Of a stretch of DNA of 64,000 bases, positions 49,402 through 59,005 are shown one piece after another (position 1 is the stretch's first letter; the number at the start of each line of letters is the position of its first letter). This stretch comes from Amia ocellicauda (Eukaryota > Chordata > Actinopteri > Amiiformes > Amiidae): contig NC_089850.1 in the NCBI RefSeq assembly GCF_036373705.1, positions 27,606,733-27,670,732 on the forward strand, in the 5' to 3' direction. Under the pieces are notes generated by a model. That model saw nothing but the letters and a program-made list of their open reading frames with translations, had not been told where the DNA came from and made no database searches. Made by a program: the position numbers and the translations under genes.

Positions 49402-52400
49402 GTAACAGTATTATAATGGGCACCAATTCTGAATTAATGAATGTACGAATCCAACAGGAATAACAGATGCCTCATACACGTCCACTGAGTTGTGATGCTG
49501 ATCACCTGTAGAAGCCCTAACCTCAAACATAATCTGTAACCCTGTCCCTCACCCTGAACCCAACCTTCTTATACAAGTGATTCACATCAGAACTGAGATG
49601 TGCATACAGTATTCATGTGTTACTCCTCTGGTATTCATACATCAATTCATTAAGAATTGTGAAGTGTGGTCAATAATAAATAATGTTCAAAATAATTATA
49701 ATAATATAAATATGAAGTTAAGCATGTTTATCCACTGGTTTTACTCTCAATTATATTCTCTCCAAGGATAATTGTATTGACTTTTGAGCTAGAAAAAATG
49801 TATTTTCTCCAGTCAGATCTTGATTGCATTACAAAATTAAACGTGAATTTGATAAATTCATCCTGAATTATTAATTTAATGTAATCTTCATTCTGAATCT
49901 TTCTCAGTCAAATGTGTGCAGATGATCCCATGCAAGATTCTTTGAACTCTGCAATAGAATATATACATCTTGGTTTACTTATTTAAACAGGTTTTTACTT
50001 TTGCCTCTTTAACAAGATTTTGAAGTTTTGTTTCTGGAAGATATGGATATGGAAGGTATAGTTTTATTTTTGTTAGTAATGCAGCAGCACTATTTGTTGA
50101 CACCATCTGGAGACAACGTTTTCATGGTATTTAGAGTATAAATAGAGTATAAAATGAAAATAAATGGGAAATACCTATAATTATATGCCTAAAATAGTTG
50201 CATATTATTGGTTTTTAATGTGTGTCTACCAATGAAGCCGTGAGATTCTCCGAGTCCTAAGGGAATGTAAGACTCCCACATAATTTTAAACAGAGCAGAA
50301 TGTGGCCTCAACATTTATATGCCTTGGTGTTACACCCCTTTTCTTATTAAACGTTCCCTGTAGGGAGCTTGTTTGCAGCTACTGGACAGTGTAACATCCC
50401 ACAACTTAGAGCACAGATTCTGCTCAGAGAGAAAGAATGTAGGAAATGGGGCCCTGGTTGTTTGCTCTGTATTTTTAGTGGGGGTAGTTAAGTGACTGTG
50501 CAGGATTGAGATCAAAGTAAAACTCAAGGTTTGTATTATAATGACTTTATGCCTAACAGAACATCTGTACACAAGAGCTCTAAAGCTAAGTACTTTAGTT
50601 AATGGCCAATTTTTCAGATCATGTTTTGCATATTATTGTACAGTTTATTTTAAAATGAGATCCTCTCTTTTTGAATTTTTTTTTGGTAAGTGTTAAAATC
50701 ATTGATACAAAACGATTGTATGTACATATGTTGTCATGTCCTATGTGAAGTTGAAATTAACATATTAACAAAAGGTAATGTTTAATGCATCTGAATCATG
50801 GTTTTGCTTTCGGGTATGTGATGACCGTCTCTCTTTAGTAATTTATTGTCCCATTGACTTCTGAAATGTTTACTGATGTTCTGCCTTCACCGCCTGGTTA
50901 CCTTTGCATGCCCAGACACGTTGCGAAGAGATCGGGAGCGTGGTCCAGCAGATTAAACACAGGCCTGGCCAATGAGAACACAGCATTTGTAACCATAAGA
51001 ACCAAGCAAACGGAAAAACAATAGCTTAATTTGAGGTCAAGCTTCAGTTATCTGCAGTTTATTCATCCGTAGAATGACTGGCTAGTCTATGATTTGCTGT
51101 AGTTCAGATAGCAGCATTTAGACTGATAGAACATTTCAGCATTATCCATATGTGTTACTGTTTGTTTTTCTATGAATGAATCTTATCAAGCAAATATAAA
51201 TATGTTGTTATGGCATAAATCACTATCCTCCAGCACCTCAGATGGCATTTTCTTTTATACTGTTAATTGGACTGGAAATGTGTTTTGGGTAGTATGGACA
51301 CTGAGTGACAGGGAACAGAGCACTGATTAAACAAAACAAAATCCTCACTTAATACTGCTTTGATAGTACTTTACTCATAGTAGGAACCCTCTGCTTTGTA
51401 TTCTTCTTGATTGTTGTTTTATCAGAACAGATAAAAATTGGTTAGTTTATCATAGCCATAGATACCACAGATACCATAGCTAAGCTATAGCATAGCTAAG
51501 CGAGAGAGAGAGAGATACATGTTTGTTTGAATACCGGTGTGATCTATTTCCCCTTTTTCAAATTGTACCGATGAAGCAGAAGATTTCCTATTTATAATAT
51601 TATGTTAATATTATGCAAATCAAAAAAACATATGAAGCATGGAAAATCCAGTACTTGAGTCAACTCATAAGCCCTTATAAGAACTTATAAGCCCTGAAAG
51701 TGCTCAAGTACGTTAGTAAGTAGGTAAGAAAGAATGAAAACGAAATAGGTCCAAGAATGTGGGGGAAATTAACTCTGAATGATAATACTATGCTGGATAT
51801 GACTTAGTTTATATAAGCTGGAAACAGATGGAAATTATTTGCATGGCTGACAGCTTCACAGTTAACACAGGAGGAGAAAATCTTGAACAAAACAGCTCCA
51901 GTCTAGAGCATGTGGACCTAAGAATGTGCATTGCAATCAAATTCAGATTGCTTGTTACACAGTGGCTGGGATTTAAGATTAGTTACCAAAGGAGTGACCC
52001 ATAAAAACAAGCAAGAAGGAATTTCATTATTTGATATTATTATTTTTTTCAGCTGAATCCGTTTAGAACTGCCTGCCTGTATCCCAGTGTTTTGTGCTTT
52101 AGGGAATAAGAGATCATCAATACACTTTCTTTGGCACATCACAAAGCATATGTAATGGAATCTAAACTGTAGAGAGACTATCGATCTTGGTAGTTCCTGC
52201 CTTCAAATAAGACAGGAAAGAGCTTTTCACCCATGAGTTCATTTGCATGGGGTTGACATATGACCACACAAGAAGTTATATTACCCCCAATCAGGTATTT
52301 AATGAGACAATGAGACATTTTTCATTTTGGTGATGTAACTTGTGAAGCAAATATTATGCTTAATTTATTTACATATATATTTTAGACCTATTTTGCCTAG

Positions 52401-54399
52401 ACTTAAAAATACTTTTTGTAAGTAGGTGAAATGGAGATGAGTATAGAGATGTAAATACAACAGCAGAATTAATTTCAGCGCATTCCATCACTGTTTATGC
52501 TCAGTTGTCATGGCAAGCATCACATTACAGACGTTGTGGCTTCAATTTGCGTACAGGCACCTCTACTTGTGTACCAGCCTGACTTTGATATGACTGTACC
52601 TATAGTTGCTAGCAGCTTCCTCCCTGAACCAGTGTGCTTGCTCTTTAGATTGATGGGGCGGTCAGTCAGAGTCTGATGTATATACCCTGGCACGCAAGGG
52701 TTCTTCTGTCAGGAAGTGGAAACAAACCACTAGATTCAGTCTTGTCACTTCACACCTACAACTGCCACTGCTCATTTGGTTGTCATTGCTGTTGTAAAAT
52801 GCATAGTTACCATCACTTCCAGTTATTTGCCTATAAAATTGAAGTTTGTAAACTTGTGTAAATGTTACAACTTATAAGGATTCATAGGGTATAACCCTCC
52901 ATCTACCCCGAACAAACACACACTTATTATAAATTGTTTTAAAATAATTGAATCAGTCCACAATGTAGTGTATTTTTAGTCATAAACAAATTTGCATATA
53001 CATCATCATGATTAAGGTCAGCACTAAAGCCCAAATGTCAGAATTGTATGCTTTGGCATAGCTATCATTTTACTGAGTATGTGGGGTGCTGACGTTCACA
53101 AAATGTGTCCCAATGCAGTTTGCTCACACAATCCTCACAATGTAGAACTAGTCACATACACATCGGTGGAGCTGCAGTTCAGTGGTTACACACCCTCTGT
53201 GTTAACTCGGCTCAATCAGCTGGAGTCTTTAGAGCTGTGGCTAAGCTGCAATGCTGTTAAGTAAACTCAGAAAAAATATAATTGAAATATAATTAAATTC
53301 AATGAAACATTAATTAAACAACATTTATTATGGAAAAAAACAAAATGAGGGCCATAACTGCAACTGTACATAATGAATATAAGTCATACAATATGTCATT
53401 TACATAACAGATTAAAATGTTCTCCTTTCTTGAATCAAATGTGCTGACTAGCTTAACTTACGGTATTACATGCATGTTTAACTTTTCCGTGTGATAAAAT
53501 CTTACACTATGCACACTTGTCACTTGTCTCCCCATGGTGGATAAACTTCTGAAGCACCTGACTGTATCTACCACTCATTGACACTCAAAACACACGTCTA
53601 ATCTTATCCCTGACTTGAAGCAATTGTAAAGGACTTCACAGGATTTCTTTTGATCACTTAACAAGCATTTGCATTATAGATACCCAAGTGGTAACTTAGT
53701 AAGGAGCTTTAGATTCATTTAACTCTGGAAAGCCCAATTGCAATTATATTTATACATATGCCAGCTGAAAAAGATTAGGGCTGATTTAGTAGACTGGAAA
53801 TACTGTGTCTAATTCACTCTCCTGTATGTCCATGTGAGCAAAACGAAAGGATACTTACAGAATGTGCATTCAGTTCCCCACTTTAATTGGCAAGACTAAA
53901 AGGACACAGGATTGTTTTTGCAGGGTACAAGCATTCTTCGAAGTCTGTAAGAAAATACTCAGTTGCCAAATGCACACTCACAACAAGCTAGGATATTTAA
54001 ATTATTATTATTAATAATAATAACATCAGAAAATTATGAGGGTATACAATAAATTATGATTGTCAATTATAATTTGAAAATAAACAAGAAAAGAAAGCAA
54101 AAAGTACTGTGTAGCTTCAGAAGAATTAATTGAGCAGTATTAAGTATTATGTTGCATCGTTTTGGTGCTGCTTGAGACAGGAAGCTTATTTTGATTGTGA
54201 GAAGATGAAAGGTTTTTATTCATAAAAATATATGAGTTTCAATCAGCAAGTTAATCTCCGAATGTTCATTAAATTCACAGGGACCTGAGCCTGGGGCACA
54301 TATTACAACCTTGCAGCTCCTAGCAGTGGTATTTGCATTTTATTGCATTTGTACTCACCATCTACTCACTATACTCCGCATTTTCTTTTCTGTTAAAAT
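42362..54399 (+). other. SYNE1 first coding intron, proximal part
   Basis: About 12 kb of largely unique-looking AT-rich DNA. I recognise only the (AAT)n array at 49326-49399. ORFs here are short and scattered on both strands without family resemblance. Alternative SYNE1 first exons could be hidden but are not visible. Confidence 0.6.
49302..49399. repeat. (AAT)n microsatellite with degraded L2-like tail
   Basis: About 70 nt of AAT units preceded by gaagtcgtctgctaaat, which resembles the L2/SINE tail. Confidence 0.85.
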
Positions 54400-54640
54400 A
54401 TATTCTTAAGTATCAAAATTGGATAAGTCTCCACCCCCCTGATTTCATTATTGGTGGACTTAAAACTTGGGATAGGTCTCTACCAACTTTGCAGACCTAC
54501 ATTTTGCAATATTTGAATATTCTTCTTCACAAAACTGTTCAAGCTCTGTCAAGTTCCTTGGGGAGCGTTGATGCCCAGCAATATTTATTTTGTCACTAAT
54601 TTTCAATTGGATTTAGGTCGGGGCTCCCTGACTGTCTCTG
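54400..54640 (-). mobile_element. Decayed Tc1-like transposase C-terminal fragment (antisense)
   Basis: On the minus strand, agccccgacctaaatccaat reads as SPDLNPIE, the catalytic-Glu block. The decayed sequence beyond it reads on as a Tc1-type C-terminus (LPKELDRA in one frame; E-YSNIAKCRSAKLVE in another) with stops and shifts. It belongs to a different family from the complete element that begins 7 bp to its right. Confidence 0.7.
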
Positions 54641-54646
54641 TATATA

Positions 54647-55858
54647 CACTCACCTAAAGGATTATTAGGAACACCTGTTCAATTTCTCATTAATGCAATT
54701 ATCTAATCAACCAATCACATGGCAGTTGCTTCAATGCATTTAGGGGTGTGGTCCTGGTCAAGACAATCTCCTGAACTCCAAACTGAATGTCTGAATGGGA
54801 AAGAAAGGTGATTTAAGCAATTTTGAGCGTGGCATGATTGTTGGTGCCAGACGGGCCGGTCTGAGTATTTCACAATCTGCTCAGTTACTGGGATTTTCAC
54901 GCACAACCATTTCTAGGGTTTACAAAGAATGGTGTGAAAAGGGAAAAACATCCAGTATGCGGCAGTCCTGTGGGCGAAAATGCCTTGTTGATGCTAGAGG
55001 TCAGAGGAGAATGGGCCGACTGATTCAAGCTGATAGAAGAGCAACTTTGACTGAAATAACCACTCGTTACAACCGAGGTATGCAGCAAAGCATTTGTGAA
55101 GCCACAACACGTACAACCTTGAGGCGGATGGGCTACAACAGCAGAAGACCCCACCGGGTACCACTCATCTCCACTACAAATAGGAAAAAGAGGCTACAAT
55201 TTGCACAAGCTCACCAAAATTGGACAGTTGAAGACTGGAAAAATGTTGCCTGGTCTGATGAGTCTCGATTTCTGTTGAGACGTTCAGATGGTAGAGTCAG
55301 AATTTGGCATAAACAGAATGAGAACATGGATCCATCATGCCTTGTTACCACTGTGCAGGCTGGTGGTGGTGGTGTAATGGTGTGGGGGATGTTTTCTTGG
55401 CACACTTTAGTGCCAATTGGGCATCGTTTAAATGCCACGGCCTACCTGAGCATTGTTTCTGACCATGTCCATCCCTTTATGACCACCATGTACCCATCCT
55501 CTGATGGCTACTTCCAGCAGGATAATGCACCATGTCACAAAGGTCGAATCATTTCAATTTGGTTTCTTGAACATGACAATGAGTTCACTGTACTAAACTG
55601 GCCCCCACAGTCACCAGATCTCAACCCAATAGAGCATCTTTGGGATGTGGTGGAACGGGAGCTTCGTGTCCTGGATGTGCATCCCACAAATCTCCATCAA
55701 CTGCAAGATGCTACCCTATCAATATGGGCCAACATTTCTAAAGAATGCTTTCAGCACCTTGTTGAATCAATGCCACGTAGAATTAAGGCAGTTCTGAAGG
55801 CGAAAGGGGGTCAAACACAGTATTAGTATGGTGTTCCTAATAATCCTTTAGGTGAGTG
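54647..55858 (+). mobile_element. Intact Tc1/mariner element, DD36E type, copy A
   Basis: 1,212 bp flanked by TA (54645-54646, 55859-55860). Terminal inverted repeats of about 28 bp, CACTCACCTAAAGGATTATT and onward, are perfect or nearly so at both ends. It carries one uninterrupted transposase gene. It lies in SYNE1 intron 1 in the same orientation as SYNE1. Confidence 0.97.
54795..55826 (+). CDS. Tc1/mariner transposase (DD36E), copy A, 343 aa
   Basis: An uninterrupted cut-and-paste transposase. The N-terminal paired helix-turn-helix region covers about residues 1-110 (SNFERGMIVGARRAGLSI; LLGFSRTTISRVYKEW), with GRKCLVDARGQRR between the halves. The DDE core has Asp155 (AWSDESRF), Asp243 (FQQDNAPCH) and Glu280 (LNPIEHLW). 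The 36 residues between the last two make this DD36E, not the usual DD34E. The glycine-rich box is QAGGGGVMVWG. Relative to copy B it lacks three residues (GPL) after SWHTL and has Ile for Asn in RIISIWFLE. From memory, spacing, size and short TIRs fit the DD36E 'Incomer' family. Confidence 0.95.
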   Translation: MGKKGDLSNFERGMIVGARRAGLSISQSAQLLGFSRTTISRVYKEWCEKGKTSSMRQSCGRKCLVDARGQRRMGRLIQADRRATLTEITTRYNRGMQQSICEATTRTTLRRMGYNSRRPHRVPLISTTNRKKRLQFAQAHQNWTVEDWKNVAWSDESRFLLRRSDGRVRIWHKQNENMDPSCLVTTVQAGGGGVMVWGMFSWHTLVPIGHRLNATAYLSIVSDHVHPFMTTMYPSSDGYFQQDNAPCHKGRIISIWFLEHDNEFTVLNWPPQSPDLNPIEHLWDVVERELRVLDVHPTNLHQLQDATLSIWANISKECFQHLVESMPRRIKAVLKAKGGQTQY

Positions 55859-55864
55859 TATATA

Positions 55865-56224
55865 CACAGTTAGGTCCATAGATATTTGGACAGTGACACA
55901 GTTGTCATAATTGTGGCTCTGTATGCCACCACAATGGATTTGAAAGGAAACAATCAAATGTAGACTTTCATCTTTAATTGGAGGGTAGTTACATCCAAAT
56001 TGGGTGAACGGGGTAGGAATTACACCCAGATTATATATGTGGTTGCCCCAATTTTAGGAGCTCAAAAGTATTTGTACAAACTAACATAATTAAGTAATTA
56101 TGAATTAAATCATGAATTAAATTGTGAGTTTCAATACTTGGTTGCTGGGTTTCTTCCCTGGTGATGCTCTGCCAGGCCTGCACTGCAGCTGTCTTTAGTT
56201 CCTGCTTGTTCTTGGGACAAAATT
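55865..56224. mobile_element. Remnant of a third Tc1-like family
   Basis: The left end, acagttaggtccatagatat then ttggacagtgacaca, is a terminal repeat common in fish Tc1-like elements. Near the right, ctctgccaggcctgcactgc resembles the antisense of that family's transposase C-terminal region. The middle is deleted, so this is a short non-coding derivative. Confidence 0.5.
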
Positions 56225-56225
56225 T

Positions 56226-56388
56226 TGCAAAATTATCAGTTTATCTTGTTTTGCTATTTATAGGTATGTGTTTGGGTACATTTCTCCCAAATTCCAAATA
56301 AAAATATGAATGGAATGGAATGGCTGCCATACATGTAGAGATGCTGATTTAAGAAAAATTTGCAGTGGTCTCGTAATTTTTTCCAGAG

Positions 56389-56393
<5 letters not shown>
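56226..56393 (-). mobile_element. Terminal fragment of a fourth Tc1-like family
   Basis: The minus strand begins tacagctctggaaaaaatta followed by cgagaccactgcaaa, a known Tc1-like terminus. An internal repeat of the gcaaaattatcag type lies at the far side. No coding sequence. Confidence 0.55.

Positions 56394-56431
<38 letters not shown>
56392..56431. repeat. (TA)n microsatellite, insertion site of copy B
   Basis: About 38 nt of TA units, continued on the far side of copy B at 57653-57666, so copy B landed inside one TA array. Confidence 0.95.
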
Positions 56432-56434
<3 letters not shown>

Positions 56435-57652
56435 TCACCTAAAGGATTATTAGGAACACCATACTAATACTGTGTTTGACCCCCTTTCGCCTTCAGAACT
56501 GCCTTAATTCTACGTGGCATTGATTCAACAAGGTGCTGAAAGCATTCTTTAGAAATGTTGGCCCATATTGATAGGATAGCATCTTGCAGTTGATGGAGAT
56601 TTGTGGGATGCACATCCAGGGCACGAAGCTCCCGTTCCACCACATCCCAAAGATGCTCTATTGGGTTGAGATCTGGTGACTGTGGGGGCCAGTTTAGTAC
56701 AGTGAACTCATTGTCATGTTCAAGAAACCAATTTGAAATGATTCGACCTTTGTGACATGGTGCATTATCCTGCTGGAAGTAGCCATCAGAGGATGGGTAC
56801 ATGGTGGTCATAAAGGGATGGACATGGTCAGAAACAATGCTCAGGTAGGCCGTGGCATTTAAACGATGCCCAATTGGCACTAAGGGGCCTAAAGTGTGCC
56901 AAGAAAACATCCCCCACACCATTACACCACCACCACCAGCCTGCACAGTGGTAACAAGGCATGATGGATCCATGTTCTCATTCTGTTTACGCCAAATTCT
57001 GACTCTACCATCTGAATGTCTCAACAGAAATCGAGACTCATCAGACCAGGCAACATTTTTCCAGTCTTCAACTGTCCAATTTTGGTGAGCTTGTGCAAAT
57101 TGTAGCCTCTTTTTCCTATTTGTAGTGGAGATGAGTGGTACCCGGTGGGGTCTTCTGCTGTTGTAGCCCATCCGCCTCAAGGTTGTACGTGTTGTGGCTT
57201 CACAAATGCTTTGCTGCATACCTCGGTTGTAACGAGTGGTTATTTCAGTCAAAGTTGCTCTTCTATCAGCTTGAATCAGTCGGCCCATTCTCCTCTGACC
57301 TCTAGCATCAACAAGGCATTTTCGCCCACAGGACTGCCGCATACTGGATGTTTTTCCCTTTTCACACCATTCTTTGTAAACCCTAGAAATGATTGTGCGT
57401 GAAAATCCCAGTAACTGAGCAGATTGTGAAATACTCAGACCGGCCCGTCTGGCACCAACAACCATGCCACGCTCAAAATTGCTTAAATCACCTTTCTTTC
57501 CCATTCAGACATTCAGTTTGGAGTTCAGGAGATTGTCTTGACCAGGACCACACCCCTAAATGCATTGAAGCAACTGCCATGTGATTGGTTGGTTAGATAA
57601 TTGCATTAATGAGAAATTGAACAGGTGTTCCTAATAATCCTTTAGGTGAGTG
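56432..57652 (-). mobile_element. Intact Tc1/mariner element, DD36E type, copy B (inverted)
   Basis: 1,221 bp with the same roughly 28-bp inverted termini as copy A, inserted in a (TA)n array, so the TA duplication is not separable from the array. Exactly 9 bp longer than copy A, matching the three-codon difference. Opposite orientation to copy A, 573 bp away. Confidence 0.97.
56464..57504 (-). CDS. Tc1/mariner transposase (DD36E), copy B, 346 aa
   Basis: Uninterrupted and almost identical to copy A. Differences I can see include Ile13 to Val, TTISR to TIISR, LLRRSDG to LLRHSDG, WHKQ to WRKQ, SWHTLGPLV for SWHTLV, RIISNWF for RIISIWF, RALDV for RVLDV and DAILS for DATLS. The catalytic residues are Asp155, Asp246 and Glu283, spacing 36. 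It keeps the residues GPL, so it is likely nearer the ancestral form. All core motifs are present; activity is plausible but not shown. Confidence 0.95.
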   Translation of the reverse strand: MGKKGDLSNFERGMVVGARRAGLSISQSAQLLGFSRTIISRVYKEWCEKGKTSSMRQSCGRKCLVDARGQRRMGRLIQADRRATLTEITTRYNRGMQQSICEATTRTTLRRMGYNSRRPHRVPLISTTNRKKRLQFAQAHQNWTVEDWKNVAWSDESRFLLRHSDGRVRIWRKQNENMDPSCLVTTVQAGGGGVMVWGMFSWHTLGPLVPIGHRLNATAYLSIVSDHVHPFMTTMYPSSDGYFQQDNAPCHKGRIISNWFLEHDNEFTVLNWPPQSPDLNPIEHLWDVVERELRALDVHPTNLHQLQDAILSIWANISKECFQHLVESMPRRIKAVLKAKGGQTQY

Positions 57653-57666
57653 TATATATATATATA

Positions 57667-58940
57667 CGATGTACAGTATGTTACATTTGTGTATGAAGCA
57701 GGCTGGACTTTTCTGTTCGCATATTAACAAATCTGTGGTCTTTGACAGACAATAAAGCAGAAAGTAAAAGTTGTGGTTTCAGATTGCTGCTGGTATAGCA
57801 GTATATACAGGTAGTATTTTGATTTCAATATTCCTGATCTCAGGAAGGCTGTGCCTATTACAGCTAATTATGTGTCTGCATTGGTTTTATGTAGCTCTGT
57901 AAGGTAATTAAAAAAACAGCTAGAAATTGATGGCGGGCATTCGTGAAAGGAAACTTCTGACCGCTTGTACTGTACAGGGGCTACCATAAACACAGCAGGA
58001 TGATATACACTGTAACTGATGTTCAGTTATTTAAAAACAAAAATGAAGATAGCATAGTATAGCACTTGAGTACCATCTAAAAGGATGCAATTGACTAAAT
58101 GGCTGTGGATAAGTACCTGGCATTCCCTCTGAGAAATTGCTAATACATTGGAGGCTATCCTGTGCTTTAAGGAATTGGGAAGTACAAAATGCCTCATGTT
58201 GCTGTGGCATTCATTTATTTTGGGCAGTTAACAGATGGAGGAAGACTATCTCTATAGATGAATGGGAAAACAAGAGATTAACTTGTGGTTATTTAAAAAC
58301 TCTGTGACAAACTTCTGGTTAATTTAAAAATGTGTTTTTTAATTTGCATGCTGTGAGAACTAAAAGAACAGTTCTGTTACCTGAAGAAGTAGCTAATTCA
58401 CAGTGTCAGTAACACATGCTAGCAATTTCACAGATGGCTGACAAATCTTAGGCTCAAGACCCCTCAGATCACTATTGCTTTTGTCCCAATTATAGGTCAG
58501 AGCAGTGCCCTCTGTTTTATATACGCTTCATGAGAATACAGTGAAACATTCACTGCAGAGCTTATTCTGTTTTTCACTATGATTTAGTATTGATCATAGA
58601 ACACTGGAGTTCTGTGGATTTAAAAAATATAATGGTTTTTTTTTTTAAATAAACATATATATTTTCTCAGAATAATTATTTATGTTGTTCGATCTGGTAG
58701 AGTAGTGCTACTTTCATTTTCTTATCTCCAGTGACATATTCTGTATTACCCATTTGTTACTGTTTACTGTGCAATGGTGTTTCGTTAAAATAATAATAAT
58801 AGTTTATAAAAATAAAAAAATCAATTACTATAGTAATTGTCAAACATGTTTTTATGACAGTTATGTCTACAGCTTGGTCAATAACACGTGTCATTAATAT
58901 CAGTAGATGCATTTTTCACCCATCAAATTTGTTTAACTTC

Positions 58941-59005
<65 letters not shown>

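Noticed and set aside
54897..57402. Short ORFs antisense to the DD36E transposases
   Set aside because: Mirror frames of the two transposase genes; identical between copies only because the copies are identical.
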